Shown: in pieces, positions 35,419-45,513 of the stretch | How positions within the stretch are numbered: position 1 is the stretch's first letter | Layout: every line of letters starts with the position of its first letter | Source: Agrococcus casei LMG 22410 | GTDB taxonomy: Bacteria > Actinomycetota > Actinomycetes > Actinomycetales > Microbacteriaceae | Length of the DNA stretch: 64,000 nucleotides | Direction of reading: 5' to 3' | Assembly (NCBI RefSeq): GCF_900163565.1 | Contig: NZ_FUHU01000026.1 | Location: 124,001 to 188,000 of the forward strand | Made by a program: the position numbers and the translations under genes | Notes under the pieces: generated by a model | Seen by the model: the letters and a program-made list of their open reading frames with translations, nothing else | Told to the model about the DNA's origin: nothing | The model's database searches: none

Positions 35419-37494
35419 GTGGCGGCTGCCGACTACACTGCGCGACATCTTTCGGTGCTCGAGGGGCTCGAGGCTGTCCGGAAGCGTCCGGGCATGTACA
35501 TCGGATCCACCGACTCTCGCGGCCTCATGCACTGCCTCTGGGAGATCATCGACAACTCCGTGGACGAGGCTCTCGCAGGGCACGGCACCGAGATCGAGGT
35601 CGTGCTCCATCCCGACGGCAGCGTCGAGGTCCGAGACAAGGCCCGCGGCCTTCCCATCGACATCGAGCCGCGCACGGGACTCACCGGCGTCGAGGTCATC
35701 TTCACGAAGCTGCACGCCGGCGGAAAGTTCGGCGGCGGCGCCTACTCGTCATCGGGCGGGCTCCACGGTGTCGGCGCATCCGTCGTGAATGCGCTGTCGC
35801 AGCGCCTCGACGTCGAGGTCGACCGTGATGGGGCGACCTGGTCGATGAGCTTCGAGCGCGGCAAGCCCGTCGTGTTCCACGACAGCGGCGAACCCGCGCC
35901 CGACAGCCCCTCGGCCCCCAGCCCCGACGGCAAGGAGCTGCGCAAGACCGGCAAGGTCACGAAGAAGACGACGGGAACCCGTGTCCGGTACTGGGCAGAC
36001 CCGCAGATCTTCACGAAGGGCGCTGAGTTCCAGTTCGACGATCTCGTCCGCAGGGCCCGTCAGACGGCATTTCTCGTGCCCGGTCTCGCCATCACGCTCA
36101 CCGATGAGCGCGGCGAAGAAGTGCAGGAGCAGCGGTTCCAGTACGAGGGCGGCATCAGCGAGTTCGTCGAGTACCTCGCGCCCGATGAAGAGCTCACGCC
36201 CGCATGGCGCTTCCAGGGAGTCAAGAGCTTCAGCGAGACCGTGCCGGTGCTCGATGAGAAGACCGGCCACATGGTCTCGGCCGAGGTCGAGCGTGAGTGC
36301 ACGGTCGACATCGCGCTGCGGTGGGGCACAGGCTACGAGACGACGGTGCATTCGTTCGTCAACATCATCGCGACGCCCAAGGGCGGAACCCACCTCGCCG
36401 GCTTCGAGCAGTCGCTCACGAAGACGCTTCGAGATCGTGTCGCCCAGAATGCGCGAAAGCTCAAGGCTGGCAGCGACAAGCTCGACAAGGACGACGTGCT
36501 CGCCGGCCTGACAGCCGTGGTCACTGTGAGCCTGCCTGAGCCGCAGTTCGAAGGGCAGACCAAGGAGGTGCTCGGCACGCCACCGGTCAGACAGATCGTG
36601 TCGCAGGTCGTCTCGCAGTCGCTGGCTGAGCGATTCGAATCCTCCAAGCGCGAAGACAAGACCGCAACGAGCACGCTGCTCGAGAAGGTCGTCTCCGAGA
36701 TGAAGGCGCGCATCTCAGCGCGTGCCATGAAAGAGACTGCACGGCGCAAGTCCGCACTCGAATCGTCATCGCTGCCGGCGAAGCTCGCAGACTGCCGATC
36801 GAAGAGCGTCGAAGACACCGAGCTGTTCATCGTCGAGGGTGACTCTGCCCTCGGAACCGCCAAACCAGCGCGAGACTCCGAGTACCAGGCGATTCTGCCC
36901 ATCCGCGGAAAGATCCTGAACGTGCAGAAGGCCTCTGTCGCCGACATGCTTGCGAATGCCGAGTGCGCGGCGATCATGCAGTGCATCGGCGCCGGCTCAG
37001 GCCGTTCGTTCGACATCAGCCAGATCCGCTACGGCAAGCTGATCATCCTCTCTGACGCCGATGTCGACGGAGCGCACATCCGCACCCTGATCCTGACGCT
37101 GCTGCACCGCTACATGCGTCCGCTCATCGAAGCCGGTCGCGTCTACGCCGCGGTGCCGCCGCTGCACCGAGTTCAGGTCAAGCATGCGCGCAAGCCCGAC
37201 GAGATCATCTACACGCACTCCGACGAAGAGCTGCACCAGGTGCTCACGCGGCTGCGCAAGTCAGGCAAGAAGTGGGTCGAGCCGCCGCAGCGCTACAAGG
37301 GACTCGGAGAGATGGACGTCGACCAGCTCGCAGAGACCACGATGGATCGCACGAAGCGCACCCTGCGCCGCGTGACGATTCAGGACGGCGAAGCGGCAGA
37401 GCAGATCTTCAACCTGCTCATGGGCAACGACGTCACTCCCAGACGCGACCTCATCATGAGCAGCCAGATCGACCGCGATCGGATCGACGCCTAG
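35419..37494 (+). CDS. parE: DNA topoisomerase IV subunit B (type IIA, GyrB/ParE)
   Basis: The 691-residue protein has the GHKL ATPase start VLEGLEAVRKRPGMYIG, NSVDEALAGHG, and the GGLHGVGASVVNALS loop. The TOPRIM motif is EGDSALGTA, with DADVDGAHIRTLIL and the C-terminal RYKGLGEMDVDQLAETTMD. Its position next to sigA and near a GyrA-like subunit fits ParE rather than the dnaA-linked gyrB. The GTG start has AAGGAG upstream. Its stop TAG overlaps the kinase gene stop (CTAG). Confidence 0.94.
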   Translation: MAAADYTARHLSVLEGLEAVRKRPGMYIGSTDSRGLMHCLWEIIDNSVDEALAGHGTEIEVVLHPDGSVEVRDKARGLPIDIEPRTGLTGVEVIFTKLHAGGKFGGGAYSSSGGLHGVGASVVNALSQRLDVEVDRDGATWSMSFERGKPVVFHDSGEPAPDSPSAPSPDGKELRKTGKVTKKTTGTRVRYWADPQIFTKGAEFQFDDLVRRARQTAFLVPGLAITLTDERGEEVQEQRFQYEGGISEFVEYLAPDEELTPAWRFQGVKSFSETVPVLDEKTGHMVSAEVERECTVDIALRWGTGYETTVHSFVNIIATPKGGTHLAGFEQSLTKTLRDRVAQNARKLKAGSDKLDKDDVLAGLTAVVTVSLPEPQFEGQTKEVLGTPPVRQIVSQVVSQSLAERFESSKREDKTATSTLLEKVVSEMKARISARAMKETARRKSALESSSLPAKLADCRSKSVEDTELFIVEGDSALGTAKPARDSEYQAILPIRGKILNVQKASVADMLANAECAAIMQCIGAGSGRSFDISQIRYGKLIILSDADVDGAHIRTLILTLLHRYMRPLIEAGRVYAAVPPLHRVQVKHARKPDEIIYTHSDEELHQVLTRLRKSGKKWVEPPQRYKGLGEMDVDQLAETTMDRTKRTLRRVTIQDGEAAEQIFNLLMGNDVTPRRDLIMSSQIDRDRIDA

Positions 37495-38111
37495 ATCGCG
37501 CGCAGCAGCCGCTTGGCTCGCGACTTGCGGATCAGCTCGAAGCCGTCTTCCTGCGCCTGGCGGCGCAGCGACGATTCTGCTCGGTAGAGGCTCGCACCGC
37601 GTCTGACCAGGTGGGGGATCGGCTTGCGTCGCTCAGCAACGTCGCGGGCAAAGCGCCGCAATGCTGTGACGGCCCGGGGCTCGGTGATGTACCAGGCGTG
37701 CAGTGCGACGTCGCGCTGCTGCAGCCGCTGCATGACGACGCCGGCGAAGATGCCTTCAGCGACGACCGGCCCGCGTGTCACGCGCACCTGCCGGGTGCCC
37801 GTTCTGCGCGACACGGGGATGCTGTACTCGGGCATCGACACGCTGCCGTGCTGCATGAGGCGCTCAATGGCATCCGCGGCATGATCGGCGTCGTAGGTGC
37901 CGTCGTCGTCCCAGTCGACTTCGTCGTATTCGGTGCGCGGAAGCGGAAGCTCGGGGGAGTCGTCGTCGATCTCGCGGTAGAACGAGTCGAGCTCCACGTG
38001 CGGGCGACCAAACTTGCGAGCCAGATACGACTTGCCTGAGCCCGAGGCACCGCCGAGGATGATCAGCTGTGGGTCGTGAACAGGTGCACTCGGAAAACCG
38101 GGCTCACTCAC
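37491..38111 (-). CDS. P-loop uridine kinase-like protein
   Basis: The 206-residue protein has Walker [10 protein letters not shown] at residues 20-28 and [12 protein letters not shown], where the Asp and Tyr resemble the uridine kinase/phosphoribulokinase fold. [11 protein letters not shown] and PVVAEGIFA fit the same family. The substrate is not certain; it may be a nucleoside or a small cofactor. It starts with GTG and overlaps the parC stop by 8 bases, so it is translated with parC. A homologue often follows parC in Microbacteriaceae. Confidence 0.75.
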   Translation of the reverse strand: MSEPGFPSAPVHDPQLIILGGASGSGKSYLARKFGRPHVELDSFYREIDDDSPELPLPRTEYDEVDWDDDGTYDADHAADAIERLMQHGSVSMPEYSIPVSRRTGTRQVRVTRGPVVAEGIFAGVVMQRLQQRDVALHAWYITEPRAVTALRRFARDVAERRKPIPHLVRRGASLYRAESSLRRQAQEDGFELIRKSRAKRLLRAI

Positions 38112-40530
38112 TCACGGCTCCGATCCGGGAGCCGACGATGTCCACCGACTGCTCGAGCGAGACGCCAGAGCCCGTGCGAGGAGCTGCGTCTGCAGGCAGC
38201 TGCCTGAGCGAGCCGTCGCGGCCCTGCGCCAGTGGCTGGATGCCGGCCCATGCCAGTGAGAGCGAATGCTCGCCGCGCAGCATGCGGTGGCTGGCAACGC
38301 CTCCGGTCGCTCGGCCCTTGCGCGGAAACTCCTCGAGCGGTGTGACCTTGACACGTGACTCGTCGAGTCCCGCCAGGGTCTCGGCTCCAGCGGTGACGGT
38401 CACGACCTGAGCGTCTTCCGTCACGGCTGCCGCAAAGATTACCTTGGCGTCGTCCTTCAGTGACATGCCCTTCATGCCTGCGGCACCGGCACCCTGCGGG
38501 TTCACCTGGCTCGCCTGGAATCTGAGCAGCTGTCCGTCGCTCGATACGAGCACGATCCATGCGTCATCGTCTGCTGCTGTGGCACCGACGACCTCGTCAC
38601 CGGGCTTGAGAGCAATGATGCTGCTCTCTGGCTTGTCTGACACGGCAGTCGCTTTGACCCGCTTCACGCTGCCTGCCGCTGTCGCCACGAGCATCGTCGA
38701 GTCCTCTGCCAGCGACACGATCGTCAGTGGACGCTCGCCTCGCTCCATGCCGGGTGCGAGATCCTTCAGCTTCACACCGGCCGCCATGCCGATGCTCGAG
38801 GGCGGCACCGACGGAAGATCGGTCGGTGTCGCTCGCAGGATTCGTCCGCGATTCGTGACGATGCCGAATGCACCGCGCGTGCTCGTGCGCACTTCGGCAC
38901 GGATGGCATCGTGTCTCGACCGCCTTGACGGTGCGGGCAGCGCCTCAGCAGTGTCGATCCGCAGCAGCCGGCCGGTCGCACTCAGCAGCACTGTGGCGGG
39001 CTCGTCGGCGAGCTCGAGGCTGACGGCGCCCTTCGCGGGCCTCGCCGGAGTCGCGCTGCCGTTCGTGAGCAGCGTGCGTCGCTCGGTGCCGAGGGAGTCG
39101 GCGGATGCGTCGAGCTCGTCTGCGACGACCTTCTTCAGGCGAGTCGGCGAGGCGAGGATCGACTCGAGCTCTGCGATTGCCGCAAGCAGCTCGTCCTTCT
39201 CGGTCTCGAGCTCGATGCGCGAGAATCGCGTGAGGCGGCGCAGGCGCAGCTCGAGGATGTACTCGGCCTGCAGCTCAGTCAGGTCGAAGACGCTCATCAG
39301 CCGCTCGCGAGCCTGGGCGCTGTCGTCGCTCGAGCGGATGACCTGGATGACCTCGTCGATGTCTGTGATGGCTACCAGGAGGCCCTCGACGAGGTGCAGT
39401 CGCTCGCGCTTGCGGTCGAGTCGGAACTGGCTGCGTCGCGTGACGACTTCGAGGCGGTGGTCGAGGTAGACCTTGAGGAGCTCGGTCAGCGACATCGTGG
39501 CAGGCCGGCCGTTGACGAGCGCGACCGCGTTGATGGAGAAGCCGTCTTCAAGAGGTGTGTGTCTGAACAGCTGCTCGAGCACTGCCTCGGGGTCGAACCC
39601 GGTCTTGACGCCGATGACGAGACGCATGCCGTTCTTGCGGTCAGTGAGGTCGTCGATCGACGCGAGCCCCTGCAGCTTCTTGCTCGAGACGCCGTCTTTG
39701 ATCTTCTCGATGATCCGCTCGGGACCGATGAGGTACGGCAGCTCAGTCACGACGATCTGCGATCGGCGGCCTGTTCGCTCGATCGATGTGCGGGCGCGAG
39801 TCTTGAATGATCCGCGACCGGTCTCGTATGCCTGCTTGATGCCGTCGAGTCCGACGATGACACCGCCGCCGGGAAGGTCGGGGCCGGGGAGGTACTCCAT
39901 GAGTTCTTCGACGGTCGCCTTGGGGTTCGCCAGCAGGTGCTTGGCGGCGTTGACGACCTCGACCACGTTGTGCGGTGCCATGTTCGTGGCCATGCCCACC
40001 GCGATGCCGCTGGCTCCGTTGACGAGCAGGTTCGGGTAGGCCGCCGGCAGCACGTCGGGCTGCTGGTACTGGTTGTCGTAGTTGGGCACGAAGTCGACGA
40101 CGTCCTCGTCGAGTCCGTCCGTCAGGGCGAGAGCAGCCGGTGCGAGCCGAGCCTCGGTGTACCTGGCTGCGGCTGGACCGTCGTCGAGCGAGCCGAAGTT
40201 GCCGTGCCCGTCGACCAGCGGCAGGCGCATCGTGAACGGCTGGGCGAGCCTGACCAGCGCGTCGTAGATCGCGGTGTCGCCGTGCGGGTGCAGCTTGCCC
40301 ATGACGTCACCGACGACTCTTGCGCTCTTGACGTGCGACTTGTCGGGGGTCAGGCCCATCTTCGTCATCTGGAAGATGATGCGGCGCTGCACGGGCTTCA
40401 TCCCGTCGCGGGCATCGGGCAGGGCGCGTGCATAGATAACGGAGTAGGCGTACTCGAGGAACGAGCCGCGCATCTCGTCGGCTACGTCAATCTCATCGAT
40501 ACGCTCGTGCGTTGCAGTGTTCTCAGTCAT
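38104..40530 (-). CDS. parC: DNA topoisomerase IV subunit A (type IIA, GyrA/ParC)
   Basis: The 808-residue protein has the winged-helix region [31 protein letters not shown] and the catalytic tyrosine Y124 in [11 protein letters not shown]. The C-terminal beta-pinwheel repeats ([21 protein letters not shown] and similar) follow. With ParE it decatenates chromosomes. The start at 40530 ([15 protein letters not shown]) is only 11 bases from the divergent phosphodiesterase start. A TAGCAT element at 40547-40542 lies inside that neighbouring gene. Confidence 0.95.
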   Translation of the reverse strand: MTENTATHERIDEIDVADEMRGSFLEYAYSVIYARALPDARDGMKPVQRRIIFQMTKMGLTPDKSHVKSARVVGDVMGKLHPHGDTAIYDALVRLAQPFTMRLPLVDGHGNFGSLDDGPAAARYTEARLAPAALALTDGLDEDVVDFVPNYDNQYQQPDVLPAAYPNLLVNGASGIAVGMATNMAPHNVVEVVNAAKHLLANPKATVEELMEYLPGPDLPGGGVIVGLDGIKQAYETGRGSFKTRARTSIERTGRRSQIVVTELPYLIGPERIIEKIKDGVSSKKLQGLASIDDLTDRKNGMRLVIGVKTGFDPEAVLEQLFRHTPLEDGFSINAVALVNGRPATMSLTELLKVYLDHRLEVVTRRSQFRLDRKRERLHLVEGLLVAITDIDEVIQVIRSSDDSAQARERLMSVFDLTELQAEYILELRLRRLTRFSRIELETEKDELLAAIAELESILASPTRLKKVVADELDASADSLGTERRTLLTNGSATPARPAKGAVSLELADEPATVLLSATGRLLRIDTAEALPAPSRRSRHDAIRAEVRTSTRGAFGIVTNRGRILRATPTDLPSVPPSSIGMAAGVKLKDLAPGMERGERPLTIVSLAEDSTMLVATAAGSVKRVKATAVSDKPESSIIALKPGDEVVGATAADDDAWIVLVSSDGQLLRFQASQVNPQGAGAAGMKGMSLKDDAKVIFAAAVTEDAQVVTVTAGAETLAGLDESRVKVTPLEEFPRKGRATGGVASHRMLRGEHSLSLAWAGIQPLAQGRDGSLRQLPADAAPRTGSGVSLEQSVDIVGSRIGAVSE

Positions 40531-40547
40531 AGGCTGAGGAGATGCTA
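40530..40547. promoter_or_regulatory. Interlocked divergent promoters of parC and the phosphodiesterase gene
   Basis: On the plus strand TAGGCT (40530-40535) precedes the ATG at 40542 by six bases. On the minus strand TAGCAT (40547-40542) precedes the parC ATG by 11 bases. Each -10 element overlaps the other gene's start codon, so the transcripts would be leaderless or nearly so. Confidence 0.5.
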
Positions 40548-41624
40548 CCCCCGCTGAAGCCCGATTCCCCGCGCCTTGCCGACGTTCTCCGCAGTTGCCT
40601 CGGCGCGGTCGCCGCAAGCGACAATGCGCTCGGCTTCTCCGCTGTGCAGAAAGCGATCGTGGTGGTCATCGACGGCCTCGGCCACATGCAGCTGAAGGCC
40701 CACAGCGGACACGCGCGATTCCTAGCGCCCGCCTCGAAACCGCTGGTCTCCGGATTCCCGACGACCACCGCATCCGCCCTCGCCTCGCTGGCGACAGGGG
40801 CCTCGGCCGGCACGCACGGCATCGTGGGCTACGACGCGTTCGTGCCCGGTGTCGGGGTGCGCAACCAGCTGCGCGACTGGGGCGCAGACATGGATCCGGT
40901 GGCGCATCAGCGCTCTCAGCCCCTCTGGAGAGACGGATGCGCGGTCGTGTCAGAGGCCAAGCACCGTTCCAGCGGGTTCACCGCGGCGATCCTGCGCGGA
41001 GCCGAGTACATCGGTCATGACCGGCTGTCGAATCGCGTCGAAGCGGCGAGCGAAGCGGCCCGGACTCATGACGTGACCTACCTATATCTGCCCGAGCTGG
41101 ACCGCCTCGGCCACTCGGGGGGCGTCGCTAGCGATGCGTGGGTGTCGAAGCTCGAGGAGATCGACGGCCTGCTGGCTGATCTCGCCGCAGCGAACCCCGA
41201 TGCGGGAATCGCGGTCACGGCAGACCACGGGATGGTCGATGTTCCTGAAGACAAGCATGTGCTGCTCGACGCGGATGACGTGCCGCAGCTGGACGGCCTG
41301 GCCGGCGAGCCGAGGGGGCGCCAGCTGCGGCTGCGCGATCCAGCGGCCGCAGAGGCAGTCGCAGAAGAGCTGTCGGATGCGCTGGGCAAGACCGCCTGGG
41401 TGGCGTCTCGCGAAGAGCTCGTGGATTCCGGCGCCCTCGGCCGCGTCGACCCCGAAGTGCTGCCGCGGCTGGGTGACGTGTTCATCCTCAGCCGAGGCAG
41501 GCACGCGCACTACTTCGACGAGCAGGACGCAGCACGGGGCATGATCGGGCAGCACGGCAGCATGACCGATGACGAGCTGCTTGTTCCGCTCATCCGCCTC
41601 GGGGCTTGGCGCACCGGCCGTTAG
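40542..41624 (+). CDS. Alkaline phosphatase-fold phosphodiesterase/nucleotide pyrophosphatase
   Basis: The 360-residue protein has [13 protein letters not shown] with the first metal-binding Asp, [15 protein letters not shown] with the nucleophile Thr, [13 protein letters not shown], and [12 protein letters not shown] with Asp and His ligands. This pattern fits the type I phosphodiesterase/nucleotide pyrophosphatase family. No signal peptide is seen, so it should act in the cytoplasm. It may hydrolyse a nucleotide or phosphonate-like substrate. Its stop TAG overlaps the sepH stop (TTAG). Confidence 0.87.
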   Translation: MLPPLKPDSPRLADVLRSCLGAVAASDNALGFSAVQKAIVVVIDGLGHMQLKAHSGHARFLAPASKPLVSGFPTTTASALASLATGASAGTHGIVGYDAFVPGVGVRNQLRDWGADMDPVAHQRSQPLWRDGCAVVSEAKHRSSGFTAAILRGAEYIGHDRLSNRVEAASEAARTHDVTYLYLPELDRLGHSGGVASDAWVSKLEEIDGLLADLAAANPDAGIAVTADHGMVDVPEDKHVLLDADDVPQLDGLAGEPRGRQLRLRDPAAAEAVAEELSDALGKTAWVASREELVDSGALGRVDPEVLPRLGDVFILSRGRHAHYFDEQDAARGMIGQHGSMTDDELLVPLIRLGAWRTGR

Positions 41625-42745
41625 GCGTCGTCGCCGCGCGACCCGAAGACGATCTCGTCCCAGCTCGGCATGGACGCGCGTGATCCCTTGCGCTTGCCGG
41701 GCGACAGCGGCGAGGTGTGGTGGCGTCCGTCGTCATCAGCCGCTGGCTTCTCAGCGGGCTCGGTCTCTTCGACCTGGAAGAGGGGTGTGTCCTCTTCTTC
41801 TGCCGGCGCACTGGCAGCCGATGCCGACGATGCCGCCGCGTCGCGTTCGGCGCGACGACGGCGAAGGGCGTCGAGCAGGTCAGCGGTGTGGCTGGGCTCG
41901 GTTGCAGGTCGGCTCGAGCGGGCCGCTGCAGCGTCGCGTGCGGTGCGACGCGGCGCCTCTTCTGCTGCGAGCTCAGGCGCCGACGGCTGGCTGTCGCGCT
42001 CGGTGGGCAGGGCGCGGAAGGCTCCTGAGTCGAATCGCTGCGGTCGCTGTCGCGTCTGCTGCGGCTGCTCGGGTGCCTCTGTCTTGGCAGCGCTGGCCGC
42101 GGGCTCAGCTGCCGCCTCGGGCTTTGCCTCCTGCGGAGCGGGGGACTGGGGCTCCTGTGCGGCGACCGGTCGCAGCCGCGGCACCAGGACGCTCGTCGGA
42201 TCTGCGCTCTGGCTCAGCGCTTTGGACTCCTTGCCGAGCGGCTGCAGCGTCTGCTTGCGGTGGTCGAATGCCCACTGGGCGTCGGTCTGGTTGCCGTCGG
42301 CCGTGAAGGTGAGCCTGATGACCCAGCCGCGATCGACCTCACGCCACGAGAGCCATTCGACACCGGTCGCGCCGAGCTCGTCCAGGCGTTCGGTCATGGC
42401 CGACTCGAACGTGCGCTCGCCGGCCAGGGGGTCGAGGTCGCCGCTCGCGACGGGCGTGGCTCGAGCGCGCTCGAGGATGTGCGCGCGCTCTGCGAGAACA
42501 GGCGCTTCGAACCGCTCGATGTACTCGAGCTCTTCGCCCGTGGTCTTCTCGACCTCTGCTGCGGTCATTCCCTGGCGGATGAGCGTCTGGATCTCGCGCG
42601 GCGATGCTTTGCGCTTGACATGCTCGCTCGAAGGGCGTCGTGTCAGGTTCGGCACGTCAGTGACCGCAATGCCGAAGCGCTTGCCGCCGGCGGATTCCAC
42701 GATCAGCGTGTCGTCCTCGACACCGATTACGGTGAGTCGTTCCAT
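41621..42745 (-). CDS. sepH: Septation protein SepH (DUF3071)
   Basis: The 374-residue protein starts MERLTVIGVEDDTLIVESAGGKRFGIAVTD and has a helix-turn-helix-like region (SPREIQTLIRQGMTAAEVEKTTG) in the conserved N-terminal domain, followed by a disordered Glu/Ala/Pro/Arg-rich C-terminal half. This matches SepH, which binds and stabilises FtsZ filaments in actinobacteria. The start has AAGGAG. Its intergenic region contains a 62-base imperfect hairpin shared with the divergent DUF4193 gene. Confidence 0.93.
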   Translation of the reverse strand: MERLTVIGVEDDTLIVESAGGKRFGIAVTDVPNLTRRPSSEHVKRKASPREIQTLIRQGMTAAEVEKTTGEELEYIERFEAPVLAERAHILERARATPVASGDLDPLAGERTFESAMTERLDELGATGVEWLSWREVDRGWVIRLTFTADGNQTDAQWAFDHRKQTLQPLGKESKALSQSADPTSVLVPRLRPVAAQEPQSPAPQEAKPEAAAEPAASAAKTEAPEQPQQTRQRPQRFDSGAFRALPTERDSQPSAPELAAEEAPRRTARDAAAARSSRPATEPSHTADLLDALRRRRAERDAAASSASAASAPAEEEDTPLFQVEETEPAEKPAADDDGRHHTSPLSPGKRKGSRASMPSWDEIVFGSRGDDA

Positions 42746-42783
42746 GCGTATTGCTCCTTAAGGGCGCGTTCGTGAAATATTCT

Positions 42784-42845
42784 GGCCACACGTGCGTTCT
42801 GTTCGGGGAGGCGCGCCGTGCGTCGGTGCGAACAGACGCGTGGCC
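42784..42845. promoter_or_regulatory. Long imperfect inverted repeat between sepH and DUF4193
   Basis: GGCCAC (42784-42789) pairs with GTGGCC (42840-42845), GCGT with ACGC and CTGTTCG (42799-42805) with CGAACAG (42829-42835). This gives 17 pairs with two small bulges and a 23-base loop. The loop contains the palindrome GGCGCGCC. It may be an operator or a hairpin in one of the divergent leaders. Confidence 0.45.
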
Positions 42846-42886
42846 CGGCATTCGACATGCACATCCGCTGATTCCCGTGAGGGCAT

Positions 42887-42915
42887 TTGCATCCATGTCG
42901 ATAGTCGTGCATACT
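42887..42915 (+). promoter_or_regulatory. Possible promoter of the DUF4193 gene
   Basis: TTGCAT (42887-42892), 17 bases, then CATACT (42910-42915). Both hexamers are partial matches to consensus. The predicted leader is about 37 bases and includes AAGGA before the ATG at 42959. Confidence 0.35.
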
Positions 42916-42958
42916 GTGCGCCGAGTTCACGCATTAACCACCACCTGAAGGACCACGG

Positions 42959-43246
42959 ATGGCAACTGACTACGACGCTCCGCGCAAGACCGAAGACGAC
43001 TCCGATTCGATCGAGGCGCTCAAGGAACGCGTTCCGTCGCGCCCCGCCTCGGGAGCCGACGAGGACGCCGACAACCCCGGCAGCTTCGACCTGAGCGCTG
43101 CAGACCTCACCGACGTCGAGCTCGAGACGATAGTCCTCCCGCCGCAGGAGGACGAGTTCACCTGCGTGAGCTGCTTCCTGGTCAAGCACCGCCTGCAGTA
43201 CGACCACGATTCGGCGCTCGGCCCCGTGTGTGCCGAGTGCGCCTGA
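42959..43246 (+). CDS. DUF4193 family zinc-ribbon protein
   Basis: The 95-residue protein begins MATDYDAPRKTEDDSDSIEALKER and ends in FTCVSCFLVKHRLQYDHDSALGPVCAECA. The two CxxC pairs probably bind zinc. This is the DUF4193 family, conserved next to sepH/dut genes in actinobacteria. The function is unknown. The acidic N-terminal half is likely disordered. It converges on the DUF3093 gene with a 13-base gap and no obvious terminator. Confidence 0.9.
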   Translation: MATDYDAPRKTEDDSDSIEALKERVPSRPASGADEDADNPGSFDLSAADLTDVELETIVLPPQEDEFTCVSCFLVKHRLQYDHDSALGPVCAECA

Positions 43247-43259
43247 TCCACCGCTGATC

Positions 43260-43703
43260 TCAGACGGTCGCGGTCTCTCTGAGCACCGCGACCAGCTGAT
43301 CGGGCTTTCGGCTCGACAGCACCCACGACGTCGTCGGATCCTCCGCATCGGTCACTTCGACTCGCACCATGCGCAGCGCCCAAGGCGCAGTCGAGTGGTA
43401 GGCGGCGGCGTCGAACTCGACACCCAGCAGCCGCCTGCCGCCGACCTTGTCGAATGCCTCTGCCGCACCCAGCTCAGTCAGCGGGATGCGCGCTCGGCCT
43501 GCCTGCAGGTGCCCGCCTTCGACTCGGATGGTCGGGGAAGCGAGCCACAGCGCCGCGCAGGCGCCGATCACCAGGACGATCGCGCACACCCATCCCAGAA
43601 TCAGGTCGATGGGCATGAAGACGATGAGCGAAGTGGGAACAAGCAGGAGCGTCAGAAGGAACACCCACAGAGGGGGAGTGACGCGTTCGCGGTACGTGGT
43701 CAT
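43260..43703 (-). CDS. DUF3093 family membrane protein
   Basis: The 147-residue protein has two adjacent hydrophobic segments near residues 10-55 ([21 protein letters not shown] and [20 protein letters not shown]), then a beta-rich domain of about 90 residues ([31 protein letters not shown]). This matches DUF3093, which has no settled function. The ATG at 43703 lies six bases after GAGAAT on the minus strand, so it may be leaderless. It is divergent from dut, 38 bases apart. Confidence 0.85.
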   Translation of the reverse strand: MTTYRERVTPPLWVFLLTLLLVPTSLIVFMPIDLILGWVCAIVLVIGACAALWLASPTIRVEGGHLQAGRARIPLTELGAAEAFDKVGGRRLLGVEFDAAAYHSTAPWALRMVRVEVTDAEDPTTSWVLSSRKPDQLVAVLRETATV

Positions 43704-43727
43704 GTCTCCATTCTCCACCAGCTCGAC

Positions 43728-43733
43728 TACGCT
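43728..43733 (+). promoter_or_regulatory. -10 element TACGCT for dut (leaderless type)
   Basis: TACGCT ends 8 bases before the ATG at 43742. This favours the ATG over the in-frame GTG at 43736, which would lie upstream of the transcription start. No Shine-Dalgarno sequence is present. Confidence 0.4.
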
Positions 43734-43741
43734 GGGTGCCG

Positions 43742-44206
43742 ATGACTGACGCACAGATACTCGTCACAGGCGAAAACACTCCCGAATACGCGCATCCGGG
43801 CGATGCGGGTGCAGACCTGCGTGCCTCCGAGGCGATCACCCTCGAACCGGGCGATCGCGCACTCGTCGCCACGGGCATCCGCATTGCACTCCCCGACGGA
43901 TTCGTCGGGCTCGTGCATCCGCGATCCGGCCTGGCTGCGAAGCACGGGGTCACGGTGCTGAACACACCGGGCACGATCGACGCCGGATACCGCGGCGAAG
44001 TGAAGGTCATCCTCGCGAACCTCGGGCGGGAGCCATTCTCCGTCGAGCCCGGCGATCGCATCGCACAGCTCGTCGTGCAGCGTGTGGAGCGAGCGGAGTT
44101 CATCCGCGTCGAGCAGCTGCCCGGATCCGACCGCGGAGAAGGTGGCTTCGGCTCGACAGGCCACCGTGCAGCAGACGAGACCACCACAGACCAGGAGTCA
44201 GCATGA
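43742..44206 (+). CDS. dut: dUTP diphosphatase
   Basis: The 154-residue protein has the five dUTPase motifs in order: [45 protein letters not shown] and the C-terminal [11 protein letters not shown]. It hydrolyses dUTP to dUMP and so keeps uracil out of DNA. ATG 43742 is chosen over GTG 43736. Its last bases overlap DUF3710 as ATGA. The dut-DUF3710-DUF3159 order is conserved in actinobacteria. Confidence 0.96.
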   Translation: MTDAQILVTGENTPEYAHPGDAGADLRASEAITLEPGDRALVATGIRIALPDGFVGLVHPRSGLAAKHGVTVLNTPGTIDAGYRGEVKVILANLGREPFSVEPGDRIAQLVVQRVERAEFIRVEQLPGSDRGEGGFGSTGHRAADETTTDQESA

Positions 44207-44796
44207 GTGAAGCAGAAGAGACTGACGTCGAGTACGAGCCCATCGAGAAGTCGGCACCCGACGACCGCGATGAAGTCGGCCCCCTCGACGACGCAGAAGC
44301 GCCCGTTCGCCCCTACATCGACCTCGGCGGCCTGAAGGTCGTTCCCCGCGAGGGCCTCCAGATGCGCCTCGAGGTCGAAGAGCGCACCAAGCGCGTCGTT
44401 GCCGTGACGCTGATTCTCGGCGAGTCCACAGTGCAGCTGCAGCCATTCGCGGCTCCGCGAAGCGAGGGCATCTGGCACTCGGTGCGTGCTGTCCTGCTCG
44501 GGCAGCTCGAGAAGCAGGGTGCGGCAGTCGAAGAGGTCGACGGCCTGATCGGCCCCGAGCTCCGCGCATCCATCCCCGTCGGAGACGCCGGTAAGCGTCA
44601 GGTGCGCATCGTCGGCGTCGACGGACCGCGCTGGATGCTGCAGGCGATGATCGCAGGCAAAGCTGCCAGCAGCGAAGCCGACTACGAGACGATGGTGGAC
44701 GTGCTCCGCGCCACAGTCGTGGTCCGCGGCCAGCAGCCGATGCCTCCGCGCGACCTGATTCCGCTCAAGGCTCCCGCGGCCAAGGGCCGCGAGTAG
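44203..44796 (+). CDS. DUF3710 family protein
   Basis: The 197-residue protein has an acidic N-terminus and the segments [25 protein letters not shown] and [23 protein letters not shown], characteristic of DUF3710. No membrane segment is seen and no function is established. It overlaps dut by ATGA and lies 6 bases before DUF3159, so it belongs to the same operon. Confidence 0.88.
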   Translation: MSEAEETDVEYEPIEKSAPDDRDEVGPLDDAEAPVRPYIDLGGLKVVPREGLQMRLEVEERTKRVVAVTLILGESTVQLQPFAAPRSEGIWHSVRAVLLGQLEKQGAAVEEVDGLIGPELRASIPVGDAGKRQVRIVGVDGPRWMLQAMIAGKAASSEADYETMVDVLRATVVVRGQQPMPPRDLIPLKAPAAKGRE

Positions 44797-44802
44797 CGAC
44801 CT

Positions 44803-45513
44803 GTGACAGACACACCCGAGGAGCAGGAGCGCAGCCCCCTCGCAGAAGCGCTGCAGCAGTCGAAGCTCGGGCAGCTGAGCCCCGACCAGAAGCCGACTGG
44901 CCAGGCGGTGCTCAGCGCAATGGGCGGAGTCCGCGGACTCGTCGAGTCGCTGACGCCCGGCTTCCTATTCCTCCTGCTCTACACGATCACCCGCGATGTG
45001 TGGATCTCAGTGCTTGTGCCACTCGGGCTCTCCCTGCTGTTCGTCGCCATCCGCGTGATCACGAAGGGCCAGTCGATGCTGGCGTTCGCCGGGCTCATCG
45101 GCGTGGGGCTCTCGGCCGCGACAGCGCTGCTGACGGGCAGGGCCGAGAACAACTTCCTGTGGGGCTTCATCGTGAACGGCGTGCTGATCGTGGTCATCCT
45201 GATCACGCTCGCGGTTCGCAGGCCCCTCGTCTCGCTCATCGCCGGCGCACTCACCGAGAAGCCGCACGCCTGGCGCACGGAAGCGGCCAAGAGGCGCGTC
45301 GGATTCTGGGCCACGGTGCTGCTGCTCGCGACCTTCGCAGCCAGGCTTGCCGTGCAGGTTCCGCTCTACCTCATGGGGGAGTCGGGCGTGCAGGCGCTTG
45401 CCGCAACCAAGCTGCTCATGGGCACTCCGCTCTACGCGGGAGTGCTGTGGGTGGTGTGGCTGATGGTCCGCAGCGTTTCGGTCGACCCCGGCGCAAAGAG
45501 TAAGGTATCTTGA
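44803..45513 (+). CDS. DUF3159 family membrane protein
   Basis: The 236-residue protein has about five hydrophobic segments between residues 45 and 225 (for example GFLFLLLYTITRDVWISVLVPLGLSLLFVAI), matching DUF3159. An N-terminal segment of about 35 residues is cytoplasmic. Function unknown. It starts with GTG six bases after DUF3710. Its final codons and stop fall inside the palindrome that precedes the aconitase gene. Confidence 0.88.
   Translation: MTDTPEEQERSPLAEALQQSKLGQLSPDQKPTGQAVLSAMGGVRGLVESLTPGFLFLLLYTITRDVWISVLVPLGLSLLFVAIRVITKGQSMLAFAGLIGVGLSAATALLTGRAENNFLWGFIVNGVLIVVILITLAVRRPLVSLIAGALTEKPHAWRTEAAKRRVGFWATVLLLATFAARLAVQVPLYLMGESGVQALAATKLLMGTPLYAGVLWVVWLMVRSVSVDPGAKSKVS

Noticed and set aside
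40542-40547. GAGGAG before the phosphodiesterase ATG as a ribosome binding site.
   Set aside because: It touches the ATG with no spacing, so it cannot act as a normal Shine-Dalgarno sequence; a leaderless start fits better.
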